64,000 bases of DNA from Hyunsoonleella pacifica (GCF_004310335.1 NZ_SIRS01000007.1:235719-299718), one strand, 5' to 3'. Counted from the stretch's first letter, positions 25,834 through 36,179 are shown. Program-made: numbers and translations. Notes: generated by a model from the sequence alone, not told the origin.

Positions 25834-26664
25834 TTACGCTTTAAAAACATTATAAACATATTGCGCATGTTTTGGAATTCGGGTTCTCAATTCTTCTTCT
25901 ACAGTTTTAACTACTTCAGAAAAAATAACTTGCTCATATTCATCACAATACACCTTAGCTATTTCGGTTGCCAAAACTAAAGTGTTTTTAAAGTTTTTGG
26001 TAATATATTTCAAGAAATATCCGTTGCCTTGAAAAGTATCATTAATTTTTGAAGTTGATTTTATACCATGAGGAAACTCAATTTCTGATAAACTATGTCT
26101 CCAATCTTCTATAACGCTTCCAAACCGTTCATTATCTACATTGCTTGTACCTAAATTCCAAGTTGGCACTTCTCTATCCCAACGTTTCCAGTTGTAACTA
26201 TGCATATCGTAAACAGTACAAAACCCAAATTTTTGCTCTAGAGTTTCTATTAAAGCATGCGCTACCTTATAGAAGTTTGCATGTTTCCTTAAGCTTTTAG
26301 CCTTCATGGCTTCAGAAAGAGATTCTCGCCATAATTGCTTACCCCAAGCAGTTTCAAAAACAGCAGCTTCTGGTGCGCGATTTAAATCATATTCAAAACG
26401 GGAATCACAACCCGCTATAACAATAGGATGAGACTGTATCATGGTTTTCGTTTCCGGATCCTCTTCATACCAACGTTCATATTCTGTATGAATGCAGTTA
26501 CACCAAAGTTCTTTTCTAAATTGATGTCCGTCATGAATTGCAGCACAAGCATAAGGCACATACCCATCAATTTTTATGGTAAACGAATAATCGGAAGCTA
26601 CTGCTTCAAAAATATTCCCTGCATGTATTTTTGAGATTATTTCAGAAACTGTTAGTCTATACAT
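25834..26664 (-). CDS. N-formylglutamate amidohydrolase-like protein
   Basis: A 276-residue zinc-type amidohydrolase of the N-formylglutamate amidohydrolase (FGase) fold. The segment FCTVYDMHSYN and the neighbourhood of GCDSRFEYD are consistent with the family's Asp-Met-His active region; the C-terminus FSEVVKTVEEELRTRIPKHAQYVY is helical. In histidine degradation the enzyme hydrolyses N-formylglutamate, but no hut genes are here; the neighbours are a DUF1704 peptidase and an ATP-grasp ligase, so another amide is probably the substrate. Confidence 0.8.
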   Translation of the reverse strand: MYRLTVSEIISKIHAGNIFEAVASDYSFTIKIDGYVPYACAAIHDGHQFRKELWCNCIHTEYERWYEEDPETKTMIQSHPIVIAGCDSRFEYDLNRAPEAAVFETAWGKQLWRESLSEAMKAKSLRKHANFYKVAHALIETLEQKFGFCTVYDMHSYNWKRWDREVPTWNLGTSNVDNERFGSVIEDWRHSLSEIEFPHGIKSTSKINDTFQGNGYFLKYITKNFKNTLVLATEIAKVYCDEYEQVIFSEVVKTVEEELRTRIPKHAQYVYNVFKA

Positions 26665-26668
26665 ATAC

Positions 26669-27112
26669 TTATCGCTTTAACATATAAGTAAACTTCTCAA
26701 ACTTTTTTGGCAGTTCGTTTGTTATGGTTAACTTATTAGAAGTTATTGTAGGCTCAATTCGTATAACTTTTGTGCTTCCATCTACTTGTACTGTGTGTTC
26801 GCTTCTCATATTTACCAAATCGATATGCTGTAATTTAAAACTGTAAGAACCTGGCTTAAAGTTCAAAACCACATATTCTCTTGGTCTTACTTGTCCCAAA
26901 GCTTTATTGTTAATTAGAACATTTAATCTAGCAGTATTATCAACTTTATGTAAAATGTCTGCTCCATTATAAATTAATACTTTGCCATTTCCTAAAGAAC
27001 TTAGATTAATCTCATCAATATTAGTAGGAACAAAATCATATTCACTAGAAATTGGTTTCAATGCACAAGAACTAAATATTATTATAACTAATAATAACTG
27101 AAATTTCTTCAT
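26669..27112 (-). CDS. Small lipoprotein, DUF2846-like
   Basis: A 147-residue predicted lipoprotein: MKKFQLLLVIIIFSSC, with the lipidated Cys at 16. The mature part looks like a single beta-sandwich (GKVLIYNGAD, ARLNVLINNKALGQVRPREYVVLN, PGSYSFKLQH), resembling DUF2846-type proteins. It is sandwiched in the operon between the rhodanese and amidohydrolase genes with 7- and 4-bp gaps, but the surrounding proteins are cytosolic by sequence, so its connection is unclear. Confidence 0.68.
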   Translation of the reverse strand: MKKFQLLLVIIIFSSCALKPISSEYDFVPTNIDEINLSSLGNGKVLIYNGADILHKVDNTARLNVLINNKALGQVRPREYVVLNFKPGSYSFKLQHIDLVNMRSEHTVQVDGSTKVIRIEPTITSNKLTITNELPKKFEKFTYMLKR

Positions 27113-27119
27113 TTTGATA

Positions 27120-28274
27120 TTATTTTATTTTTAAAATCCTTTTCAAATTAGAATACACTGCTTTTTCCATATTGTCATACTTCCCATCCGCAAAAGCCAT
27201 TAGTTTTATATCCGCAAATAGATCTGCAAAATCATTTCTGTAATAATCGTGGGTACTAACTGCTTTTACAATATTTTGAATGCTCTTATAATCGCTATCT
27301 TTTCCAAATTGCTCGTGAACACGATGGTATACATCCTTTTCAACTCTACTCAAAATATATTCTTTCTCTTTCCAAGTGTCGTTTAAATCAGAATGCGAAA
27401 CGTAAATTAATATATAAGCCAGCAACTCATCTTTCGTCCATGTTTCTGGTTGTTCCATGTTACCAGAAGTTAACGCCCCGTATTCTGTCCAGGAACCGTC
27501 ATATACCGAAATATTTCTATATCCTGACATCTCAGCACCCAAAGCCAATACACAAGCCGTAATACCAGAGCCACATGAAAAAATAATAGCATCGTCTTTT
27601 TCGGCTACCATATACAATGCCTTTTCTATCTCTTTTTTTGACTTTAATTTACCATCTTCTAATAAATTTGTAAATGGTAAATTAACAGAATTTGGAATGG
27701 TACCTCGTCTCAATCCTTCTCTAGGTTCTGATACTTCACAATTAAATCGTTTTGAAGAGCGTGCATCAATTATTTTATGACTTTGCGTTTTAGAAGCAAT
27801 AACTATATCATCAAAAAATTGCATGTAATCTGGCTGTAGTTTCGCTTCAAAATTGCCCAAACTACCCTCATAAGCCTGCATATACTGCGTAGGTAAGTTG
27901 GACTTTTGCCACTCTGGAAATCCACCATTTAAAATTGCTATGTTTTTAAAACCAAAGGCTTTAAATAACCACCATACGCGAGCGCTGGAATAAATACCTT
28001 TATCATCATAAACTACAATAGCACTATTATTATTTACACCTAAACTTCTAGCCTCATTTTGGAATTGTTCCTCTGAAGGAAAAGCACTTGGGAACGGATT
28101 TGATGTATCACTAAATTTTGTCTTGATATCAAAAAAACGTGCTTTTGAAATCTGTAATGATAATGCATCAAATGTCTTGGCAATAGTGCCATCCAGTACT
28201 ATTAAATTTTCTGCTTTTAAATTATCATGAAGCCATTGTACTGAGACTACTGGTGTGGTTAGGGTAATATTCAT
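27120..28274 (-). CDS. Thiosulfate/3-mercaptopyruvate sulfurtransferase (rhodanese) with a TerB-like tail
   Basis: A 384-residue protein. Two rhodanese domains fill about residues 1-275; the second has the active loop FSCGSGITAC with catalytic Cys234, the CGSG(I/V)T form typical of 3-mercaptopyruvate sulfurtransferases. Residues about 280-384 form an all-helical extension (LLAYILIYVSHSDLNDTWKE, KLMAFADGKYDNMEKAVY) resembling a TerB/tellurite-resistance helical domain, not a usual rhodanese part. It lies in the QEGLA/ATP-grasp operon, where a sulfur-transfer step or thiol link is possible. Confidence 0.82.
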   Translation of the reverse strand: MNITLTTPVVSVQWLHDNLKAENLIVLDGTIAKTFDALSLQISKARFFDIKTKFSDTSNPFPSAFPSEEQFQNEARSLGVNNNSAIVVYDDKGIYSSARVWWLFKAFGFKNIAILNGGFPEWQKSNLPTQYMQAYEGSLGNFEAKLQPDYMQFFDDIVIASKTQSHKIIDARSSKRFNCEVSEPREGLRRGTIPNSVNLPFTNLLEDGKLKSKKEIEKALYMVAEKDDAIIFSCGSGITACVLALGAEMSGYRNISVYDGSWTEYGALTSGNMEQPETWTKDELLAYILIYVSHSDLNDTWKEKEYILSRVEKDVYHRVHEQFGKDSDYKSIQNIVKAVSTHDYYRNDFADLFADIKLMAFADGKYDNMEKAVYSNLKRILKIK

Positions 28275-28338
28275 TTTTTATCTTACAAAACCTGATTGGA
28301 AAAACCGCTAAAAAAGTTAATTTGCTATTTAAGCTTGT

Positions 28339-29376
28339 TTAAGCATCTTGAACCGCCTTACGTAATCGCGTTCGCCTGTCAAAAGCTTGGAGTTTATCTA
28401 ATACTTTCATTTCCAAAAAGTCGATGACCTTCTCTTCTATTTTTGTTTTAAGTTTATACACTTTATTGATATAGGTAATACCTCCTGGAGACATTACATT
28501 TACCTCAACTAATTTCCCTCCAATAACATCAATACCAACAAAATACAAGCCGTCATTTACTAATTTCGGACCAATTTGCTTACACAATGCTTTTTCTTCT
28601 TTAGTTAAAGCATGCTTTTGCACGCTACCTCCAGCCGAAACATTAGAGCGGTGGTCATCATTACCAGGAACACGTTTCATGGCTCCTACTGGCTCTCCAT
28701 TCAAGATTAAAATACGTACATCGCCTTGATCTGCACCTTCAATATAATCCTGTAAAATCACATAACTACTTGAGCCATCACTATTGGTAATATAAAAATC
28801 TAATAAAGAGTTTATATTACTCATCGCAGATTTTTCTATAAGAATAACACCAGAACCACCAAAACCATTTAGAGGTTTTAAAATCATTTTATCAGCGGTA
28901 GATTCTTTAATCTGTTTAATTAAATAGCGCTTACTTTTTGATACATGCGTAGCTGGAATAATATTACTATGGGCATCACCAAAAGCAGCAGTGTACAATT
29001 TATTATTTGCTTCTCGCATCCCTTGTAATGAATTCATAATAAAAACATCATCTTTAACAGAATCCAAAAAATTAAGCATGATAGGGTCTAGGGGTGGATT
29101 CGCCCTAAAAAATATTACATCAAAGCCAGCTAATGGCAACATCTCTTCCCTAATCTTCACTTTATTATAAAATGATTTTAAAGAAGAGGGTGTTTTCTCC
29201 ATACGACTTATCACTGAGCAGTTTGCTGTAGTAACACTATTTCGTATTGTTAAATCTGCGGGAATACACATGGCTACACCATGATTTCGTTTTACACATT
29301 CCTTAATAAGCGCAAGCGTTGTATCATTATCAGGATCAATATTTTCCCACGGATACATAATGAAACAAATATTCAT
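28339..29376 (-). CDS. Glutathione-synthetase-like ATP-grasp ligase
   Basis: A 345-residue ATP-grasp enzyme in the GshB class. The N-terminal pre-ATP-grasp domain starts MNICFIMYPWENIDPDNDTT; the nucleotide-binding loop is ILKPLNGFGGSGVILI; the metal-binding end is VNVMSPGGITYIN, similar to the GshB C-terminus. Glutathione synthetase joins gamma-glutamylcysteine to glycine, but no gshA is present here and the operon mates are a peptidase and amidohydrolase. A related amide or peptide-forming reaction is inferred. It is the first gene of the unit ending at 24670, 64 bp before the rhodanese. Confidence 0.82.
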   Translation of the reverse strand: MNICFIMYPWENIDPDNDTTLALIKECVKRNHGVAMCIPADLTIRNSVTTANCSVISRMEKTPSSLKSFYNKVKIREEMLPLAGFDVIFFRANPPLDPIMLNFLDSVKDDVFIMNSLQGMREANNKLYTAAFGDAHSNIIPATHVSKSKRYLIKQIKESTADKMILKPLNGFGGSGVILIEKSAMSNINSLLDFYITNSDGSSSYVILQDYIEGADQGDVRILILNGEPVGAMKRVPGNDDHRSNVSAGGSVQKHALTKEEKALCKQIGPKLVNDGLYFVGIDVIGGKLVEVNVMSPGGITYINKVYKLKTKIEEKVIDFLEMKVLDKLQAFDRRTRLRKAVQDA

Positions 29377-29449
29377 GCTTTACTATTTTAAAATTTATTA
29401 GTTCCTTTAAAAATAACGAAAAAAAGCCGAGTATAAAATTTAGTACTGA

Positions 29450-30775
29450 TTATTTAACCTCCTCATAATGGTCGTCCCATTCCTTGGGCTTTGGTGTATG
29501 TAGTTTACCTAAAGATTTTGCTACTAGCATAGATACAGTAGCATCTCCAGTAACATTTACTACAGTTCTACACATATCTAAGGGTCTGTCAACGGCAAAA
29601 ATTAATGCCAATCCTATAGGTAGTAATTCAGCAGGAAACCCAACCGACTCTAAAACGATAACCAACATTACCATGCCAGCACTTGGTACTGCAGCACTTC
29701 CTATAGACGCTAATAAAGCAGTAAGAATTATAACCATCTGGTTAGTAAATGTTAAACCTTCGGGCCAGATAACTTGCATGATAAATACTGCGGCAATGCC
29801 TTGGTACAAACTTGTGCCATCCATATTTACTGTTGCTCCAACTGGCAACACGAAACCAGAAACCTCTTTATCTACACCTAAATGTTCTTCAACTCGTTCC
29901 ATGGTAACTGGTAATGTGGCAGCACTACTACTTGTAGAAAACGCCAAAAGCTGTGCTGGACTTATTTGCTTTAAAAACCACATTGGCGATTTCTTTACAA
30001 AAGTACCTACTAAAAACAGGTAAAATACTATCATCAATACAAGACCGCCTAACACACAAAATGCATAGTACAGTAGTTTAATTAAAATTTCAGTATCATC
30101 AAACGCTATAATCACATTTGCTAATAATGCAAATACGGCATAAGGCGCATAAAGCATAATTAAATCTACCATTTTCATAACGACTTCATTTAAAGAATCA
30201 AAAAAGTCTATTAATGGTTTTGCTTTTTTCTCCCCTATTAAGAGCAAACAAATACCAACAAATAAGGCGAAGAAAATAACTTGAAGCATGGAAGCTTCAG
30301 CAAAAGATTTAAATATATTACTCGGAAAAATATCTACTAAAGATTGTAACGGCCCTGCATCTTTTTGCGCAGCCGCTTTTGTTAATTTATCTGTAACTCC
30401 AGCATCATTTTCATATTTAAGCTTTATCTTTTCAATGGTATCCTCTGGCATTCCTGTACCAGGTTTTACAACATTTACAATACTTAATCCTATAATGATA
30501 GCTACCAAAGTTGTACCCACATAAATAGCTATGGTACGTAATCCCATTGATTTTATTTTAGAAATATCTTTTAAATCGGATATTCCTTTTATCAAAGAAG
30601 CTAAAATTAATGGTACTGCAATCAGTTTTAGAAGGTTTATAAAGATAGTACCAAATGGAGATACCCAATCAGTTACAAACCCTTTCCCGCCATCTACACC
30701 ATTCATTATAAAACCAAAAATGATTCCAAGAACCATTCCTATAATAATTTTCCAATGTAATGCTAGTTTCCTCAT
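29450..30775 (-). CDS. Dicarboxylate/amino acid:cation symporter (GltP/DctA family)
   Basis: A 441-residue inner-membrane transporter with the DAACS fold. Family motifs are the serine-rich hairpin STSSSAATLPVTM, the substrate/cation loop GATVNMDGTSLYQG and the late helix DRPLDMCRTVVNVTGDA. It is likely driven by Na+ or H+ and carries glutamate, aspartate or C4-dicarboxylates; which cannot be read from sequence. The gene is 73 bp upstream of the ATP-grasp gene on the same strand and 256 bp after aroC. Confidence 0.92.
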   Translation of the reverse strand: MRKLALHWKIIIGMVLGIIFGFIMNGVDGGKGFVTDWVSPFGTIFINLLKLIAVPLILASLIKGISDLKDISKIKSMGLRTIAIYVGTTLVAIIIGLSIVNVVKPGTGMPEDTIEKIKLKYENDAGVTDKLTKAAAQKDAGPLQSLVDIFPSNIFKSFAEASMLQVIFFALFVGICLLLIGEKKAKPLIDFFDSLNEVVMKMVDLIMLYAPYAVFALLANVIIAFDDTEILIKLLYYAFCVLGGLVLMIVFYLFLVGTFVKKSPMWFLKQISPAQLLAFSTSSSAATLPVTMERVEEHLGVDKEVSGFVLPVGATVNMDGTSLYQGIAAVFIMQVIWPEGLTFTNQMVIILTALLASIGSAAVPSAGMVMLVIVLESVGFPAELLPIGLALIFAVDRPLDMCRTVVNVTGDATVSMLVAKSLGKLHTPKPKEWDDHYEEVK

Positions 30776-31031
30776 AAAATAACAGATTATAACTTGTAAA
30801 TATTAATCACTAAAAATCCATCACAATATATATAATTCTATTCACTATTTACAACATAATTAATCCTTTGTTGTAATAATTTAAAATTCAAAAAAGGATA
30901 GAAATAATTTTATTGAATTAATAAAAACCTCTGATTTTTAAAAGAAAAGACGACTTGGTTTTAACAGTAACAGAATATCTGATTACCCTAGCAATACTCA
31001 AGTGTAATAGAGAACGTAATACAGTAAGAGA

Positions 31032-32093
31032 CTATCTGTAAGTTTTATTAATCAGATAAAAATCAGCTAATACCAGAGCTGCCATTGCTTCTACAATAGG
31101 AACCGCTCTTGGCACCACACAAGGATCATGGCGACCTTTACCTTGCATCTGTACTACTTTACCTTCTTTATCGATGGTTTCATATTTCTGAATTAAGGTA
31201 GCTACTGGTTTAAATGCCACATTAAAGTATATATCCATACCATTACTTATGCCGCCTTGTATGCCACCAGAATAATTGGTTTTAGTAGAACCATCTGTAT
31301 TAAAAGCATCATTATGATCACTACCATACATGGTACTGCCATGGAATCCGCTACCATACTCAAAACCTTTTACTGCATTAATAGATAACATAGCTTTTCC
31401 TAGTTCTGCATGTAATTTATCAAAAACTGGTTCCCCCAATCCAACGGGTACATTTTTAATTACACAACTTATTATTCCCCCAACAGTATCTCCTTTACCA
31501 CGCACCTCTTTAATGTATTGCTCCATTTTAGCTGCCATCTCTTGGTCTGGGCAACGTACAATGTTAGACTCTATTTGAGATAAATCGATATCCGTGTATG
31601 GCTTATCCAACTTCATAGTACCAACGCTAGATACATAAGCATAAATCTCTATACCTTTTAGCATTTGTTTTGCTATTGCTCCTGCTACTACTCTACAAGC
31701 TGTTTCCCGTGCAGAACTACGTCCGCCACCTCGATAGTCACGTGTACCATATTTTTTATCATAGGTGTAATCTGCATGACTTGGTCTATAACTATCTTTT
31801 ATATGTGAATAGTCATGAGATTTTTGATTGGTATTTTCTATAACAAAACCTATGGGTGTTCCCGTAGTTTTTCCTTCAAAAATACCTGAATAAAATTTTA
31901 CGCTGTCTGGTTCCTTTCGTTGTGTAACAATTGCGGATTGCCCTGGCTTACGGCGATTCATTTCATGTTGAATAGCCTCTAAATCAAGTTCAATTCCCGG
32001 AGGGCAACCATCAATTACGCCTCCTAAAGCAGGTCCATGCGATTCACCATAAGTTGTTACGTTAAAGAGTTTTCCAAAGGAATTTCCAGCCAT
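31032..32093 (-). CDS. aroC: Chorismate synthase
   Basis: AroC converts EPSP to chorismate with reduced FMN, the last step of the shikimate pathway. The protein is 353 residues, normal length. Signatures: [39 protein letters not shown] and [16 protein letters not shown] at 32093 is the natural start. It is divergent from the LpxH-like gene across a 196-bp spacer. No other shikimate genes are adjacent. Confidence 0.97.
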   Translation of the reverse strand: MAGNSFGKLFNVTTYGESHGPALGGVIDGCPPGIELDLEAIQHEMNRRKPGQSAIVTQRKEPDSVKFYSGIFEGKTTGTPIGFVIENTNQKSHDYSHIKDSYRPSHADYTYDKKYGTRDYRGGGRSSARETACRVVAGAIAKQMLKGIEIYAYVSSVGTMKLDKPYTDIDLSQIESNIVRCPDQEMAAKMEQYIKEVRGKGDTVGGIISCVIKNVPVGLGEPVFDKLHAELGKAMLSINAVKGFEYGSGFHGSTMYGSDHNDAFNTDGSTKTNYSGGIQGGISNGMDIYFNVAFKPVATLIQKYETIDKEGKVVQMQGKGRHDPCVVPRAVPIVEAMAALVLADFYLINKTYR

Positions 32094-32289
32094 TTCAAAA
32101 ATTTTTTGCTAAAATAAGCCTTAGCCTTCAATTACACTAATTTTCAATGGAATCAAAATACACCAATGCATAACATTATGGTAACAAAAAGCTGATAATT
32201 AGTTAATTAATTAGTAATCATCACATAACACCAAAACATGTTATTTGTAAAGTAATATATACTTGATTTTTTAATACCTGAGTAACCCA

Positions 32290-33135
32290 TTGAAAACAAA
32301 ACGTAAAGTTGAAGTTGCGGTAATATCCGATGTGCATTTAGGCACATACGCTTGCCATGCTAAACAACTGTTAACCTACTTAAATAGCATAAATCCAAAG
32401 AAGTTAGTATTAAATGGAGATATCATTGATATCTGGCAATTTAGTAAGCGTTATTTTCCTAAATCACATTTAAAAGTGATTAAAAAAATAATGGATTTTG
32501 CAGCTAACGGAGCAGAGGTTTATTATATAACTGGAAACCACGACGAAATGCTACGTAAGTTTAGTAATACTAGTATTGGCAATGTTTCCATTGTTGATAA
32601 ATTAGTTTTAGATTTAGATGGTAAAAAGGGGTGGTTTTTCCATGGGGACGTATTTGATATTTCTATACAGAATGCCAAATGGCTAGCAAAACTAGGTGGT
32701 TATGGTTATGATCTTTTAATATTACTAAACCGATTTACAAATTGGGTTTTAACGAAACTAGGTAAAGAACGCTATTCACTTTCTAAAAAAATTAAAAACA
32801 GCGTAAAGGGTGCCGTGAAATTTATTAATGATTACGAAAAAGTAATTACAGATTTAGCAATTGATAATGGTTATGATTATGTAGTTTGCGGTCATATTCA
32901 TCAACCTAAAATGGAAATTCGTGAGAATAAACATGGAAAAACGATGTATCTAAATTCTGGAGATTGGGTGGAAAACTTTACAGCTCTGGAGTATCAATTT
33001 AAACGTTGGAAAATCTACAATTACAACAACGATAAACTATCTCCTTTCTTTGCTGATGAAGACGTAAAAGAAATGGAAGTTAAAGACCTTATAGCTGCTA
33101 TAACCATTGTAGATAAAACGCAAAAAGTTAAATAA
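32290..33135 (+). CDS. UDP-2,3-diacylglucosamine diphosphatase-like metallophosphoesterase
   Basis: A 281-residue calcineurin-type phosphoesterase with the LpxH motif order: SDVHLGT, NGDIIDIW, GNHDE, HGDVFD and GHIHQPK. LpxH hydrolyses UDP-2,3-diacylglucosamine in lipid A synthesis; Bacteroidota homologues of this length are annotated this way, though some relatives have other roles. No ATG is near: the start is TTG at 32290, giving KTKRKVEVAVISDVHLG. It overlaps the end of the converging FAD/Fe-S gene by 8 bp. Confidence 0.85.
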   Translation: MKTKRKVEVAVISDVHLGTYACHAKQLLTYLNSINPKKLVLNGDIIDIWQFSKRYFPKSHLKVIKKIMDFAANGAEVYYITGNHDEMLRKFSNTSIGNVSIVDKLVLDLDGKKGWFFHGDVFDISIQNAKWLAKLGGYGYDLLILLNRFTNWVLTKLGKERYSLSKKIKNSVKGAVKFINDYEKVITDLAIDNGYDYVVCGHIHQPKMEIRENKHGKTMYLNSGDWVENFTALEYQFKRWKIYNYNNDKLSPFFADEDVKEMEVKDLIAAITIVDKTQKVK

Positions 33136-36037
33136 GCGCTTCTTTTAAAATAGTAATGGGATGCTTTGCTACTTTACCAGTACCATCTTTTATTTGATGC
33201 CTACAACTAGTACCATTTGCTGAAATAACAACATACTCTGGTGCTTTTCTCACTGCAGGAAACAAAGTTTGTTTACCAATTTGCATACTAACATCATAAT
33301 GTTCTTTTTCATAACCAAAACTCCCTGCCATACCACAACATCCGCTAGGAATTATGGTAACGCTATAATTTTTTGGAAGGTTTAATACAGAAAAACTAGA
33401 TAATTGATTTCCTAATGCCTTTTGATGACAATGCCCATGAAATTTGATCTTTTTTGTTTCTGAAGTGAATTGATCTGAAGTTATATAACCTTGCTCTATT
33501 TCCTGTTGAATAAATTCCTCTATTAAATATGTGTGTTTTGCTATGTTTTCTGCGGAAGTTTTATCATCTACCAATTTTAAATATTCATCTTTAAAGGTTA
33601 AAATTGCTGAAGGCTCAATACCGATAAGAGGTGTTTCATCTGAAATTTTACCTTCAAAATAAGCTATATTCTTTTTTGAAATAACCTTTGCTTCTTCTAG
33701 AAATCCTTTTGAAATATAAGATCTTGATGACTCTAAATGATGTACCGGAATAACTTTGTAGTTTAAAGCTTCCAATAAAATCATGCAGTCTAAAGCGATT
33801 TCAGATTCTAAATAATTGATAAATTCATCTACATAGAGGTATACTGTTTTTGTTGGATTATTTACGTTCTTAGTCAGTCTTCTAGCGTCTCTAAAACTAA
33901 AAGATCTAGACACTTTTGGAAGGCTTCTTTGTTTATGAATTCCTAAAGAAAATTTTATAACCTTCGATATCAAAATATTATCGGTCAAAAAATTATTAAT
34001 CAAAGGGCCTCTAGACAAAAACTTATTTAACTGGGTTGATTTTGCAAAAACCTTATCTTTGAATTTAAACCCATTCTCTTTCTGGTATTGATATTGAAAC
34101 TCAGCCTTTAAACTCGCAACATCAACACTACTTGGGCATTCACTAGCACATGCTTTACAACTTAAACATAAATCAAAAACCTCTTTTAATTCTTTATGAT
34201 TAAATTTATTTGCTTTTTCAGAATTCGTCAAAAACTCACGTAATGCATTGGCTCTAGCTCTTGTGGTGTCTTTTTCATCTTTAGTTGCTCTATAACTAGG
34301 ACACATAGTACCCCCAAATTCAGGTAGTTTTCTGCAATCTCCAGAACCATTACACTTTTCAGCTTCACGTAGAATGCCTTGAGATTCAGAAAAATCAAAA
34401 AGAGTTTTTATGTCTGGCTCTTCCCTATCTGGAACATAGCGTAAAGATTCGTCCATTGGGAATGCATCAACTATTTTCCCTGGATTAAAAATAGTATTAG
34501 GATCAAATATATTTTTAATCCGTTTTAAAAGTTGATAATTCTCATCCCTTATCATTAACGGTATATATGCGCCTCTTACAATCCCATCTCCATGTTCTCC
34601 ACTAAAAGAACCACCATATTTCTTTACCAAATGCGCCACATCGGTAGTTATTTTTCGAAATAATGCAACACCTTCTTTTTTCTTTAAATTTAAAACTGGT
34701 CGTAAATGCAACTCTCCCGCACCAGCATGTGCATAATAAATAGCTTTTTGATTGTATCCTTTCATTAAACTGGTAAACTCAGAAATATAGTTTACCAAAT
34801 CTGGTAAAGTTACAGCAGTATCCTCAATACATGCCGCAGATTTTTCATCTCCAATTATATTTCCTAAAAGCCCTAACCCTGCACTTCGTAAATTATTAGC
34901 TTTATTAATATCCTCTCCAATCAACACAGGATTTGCATAACTTAAGCCAGAAGCCTCTAAAGTATTTATGAGTTCATAAGACTGTTTTTTTGCATCATCA
35001 AGATTATGCGATTTTACTTCACACATCAAAATGGCTTCTGGATCGCCTACTAAAAACTTTCTGTTTTCCTGTTGGGTTTTATTACGTTTTGTACAATCTA
35101 AAATGGTTTTATCCATCATTTCACAGGTGTACAAATTATGCCTCATTACTGGAACGACAGCCTTTAAACATTCTGAAATTGTTTTAAAATGTGCTGCTAC
35201 CATAATACTATGTTCTGGCGGCAAATCGTCAAGTTGTAATGTAATTTCAGTCGTTATTGCTAACGTACCTTCACTTCCAGAAAGCAACTTACACATATTA
35301 AAAGTAGCGTCTTGTCCACAAAAAACATCAGATTTTAATAGCTCATCAACTGCATACCCTGTATTTCGCCTATGAATTTCAGGTTTTGGAAATTCTTTTT
35401 TTATTTTCTTTTGTACTGATTCCTGCTTTAGCTCTTGATATATCGTTTGATAAATCTTTCCTTCTAAAGATTTTAGTTTTGTTTTTTCAATAAACTCTTC
35501 TGATGATATTTCTCCAAAAGTCACATCACTACCATCACTCAAAACCGTTTTTAATTGTATAACCTTATCTCGAGTTACACCATATTGTATTGATGTTGTT
35601 CCTGAAGAATTGTTCCCTACCATTCCACCAATCATACACCGATTGGAGGTTGAAGTATTAGGCCCAAAAAACAAACCATAAGATTTCAAATAATTATTAA
35701 GCTGATCCCTAACCACTCCTGGCTGAACAACTACAGTTTTAGCTTCTTTATCTACTTTAATAATGTTTGTAAAATACCTTGATACATCTACAACTATACC
35801 AGAACCAACACATTGCCCTGCCAAAGAAGTTCCTGCTGTTCTAGGAATTAATGATATTTTATGAGTCTTGGCAAATAGCACCAACTGTTTAATATCTTCT
35901 TCACTTTTTGGAATTGCCACAGCCAATGGCAACATACGATATACCGATGCATCAGTAGCGTATATGGCTTTTACTAAATCATTAAAAAATAATTCTCCAG
36001 ATAGTTTTGATTCTAAGGATTTTAGTTGATGTTGCAT
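33128..36037 (-). CDS. FAD-linked dehydrogenase fused to Fe-S and CCG domains (D-2-hydroxyacid dehydrogenase type)
   Basis: A 969-residue fusion. An FAD-binding PCMH domain (about 30-265, with TAGTSLAGQCVGSGIVVD and MVGNNSSGTTSIQYG) and FAD-oxidase C domain (about 280-530) resemble GlcD/D-lactate dehydrogenases. Two 4Fe-4S motifs follow: CNGSGDC (562-568) and CLSCKACASECP (624-635). The C-terminal part is a GlpC/CCG domain (SGCCGMAGSFGYE). This layout matches YdiJ-type enzymes that oxidise D-2-hydroxyacids such as D-lactate or D-2-hydroxyglutarate and pass electrons to quinone. Exact substrate is not determinable here. Confidence 0.9.
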   Translation of the reverse strand: MQHQLKSLESKLSGELFFNDLVKAIYATDASVYRMLPLAVAIPKSEEDIKQLVLFAKTHKISLIPRTAGTSLAGQCVGSGIVVDVSRYFTNIIKVDKEAKTVVVQPGVVRDQLNNYLKSYGLFFGPNTSTSNRCMIGGMVGNNSSGTTSIQYGVTRDKVIQLKTVLSDGSDVTFGEISSEEFIEKTKLKSLEGKIYQTIYQELKQESVQKKIKKEFPKPEIHRRNTGYAVDELLKSDVFCGQDATFNMCKLLSGSEGTLAITTEITLQLDDLPPEHSIMVAAHFKTISECLKAVVPVMRHNLYTCEMMDKTILDCTKRNKTQQENRKFLVGDPEAILMCEVKSHNLDDAKKQSYELINTLEASGLSYANPVLIGEDINKANNLRSAGLGLLGNIIGDEKSAACIEDTAVTLPDLVNYISEFTSLMKGYNQKAIYYAHAGAGELHLRPVLNLKKKEGVALFRKITTDVAHLVKKYGGSFSGEHGDGIVRGAYIPLMIRDENYQLLKRIKNIFDPNTIFNPGKIVDAFPMDESLRYVPDREEPDIKTLFDFSESQGILREAEKCNGSGDCRKLPEFGGTMCPSYRATKDEKDTTRARANALREFLTNSEKANKFNHKELKEVFDLCLSCKACASECPSSVDVASLKAEFQYQYQKENGFKFKDKVFAKSTQLNKFLSRGPLINNFLTDNILISKVIKFSLGIHKQRSLPKVSRSFSFRDARRLTKNVNNPTKTVYLYVDEFINYLESEIALDCMILLEALNYKVIPVHHLESSRSYISKGFLEEAKVISKKNIAYFEGKISDETPLIGIEPSAILTFKDEYLKLVDDKTSAENIAKHTYLIEEFIQQEIEQGYITSDQFTSETKKIKFHGHCHQKALGNQLSSFSVLNLPKNYSVTIIPSGCCGMAGSFGYEKEHYDVSMQIGKQTLFPAVRKAPEYVVISANGTSCRHQIKDGTGKVAKHPITILKEALI

Positions 36038-36179
36038 CGATTTATATTAACAATATTATAAAAGCAATAAATATAAATACATTTTTGGCGTTATTTTTGT
36101 AAAGTTATCCAGAATAATACACATGATCTTTTTTCAAATAAAGATCGTATATCATTAATCAAATAAAAACTAAAAACTT

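Noticed and set aside
29484-30023. A long open frame on the plus strand inside the dicarboxylate symporter gene
   Set aside because: It is antisense to a well-supported gene with complete family motifs, has no recognisable domain and no promoter-like signal.
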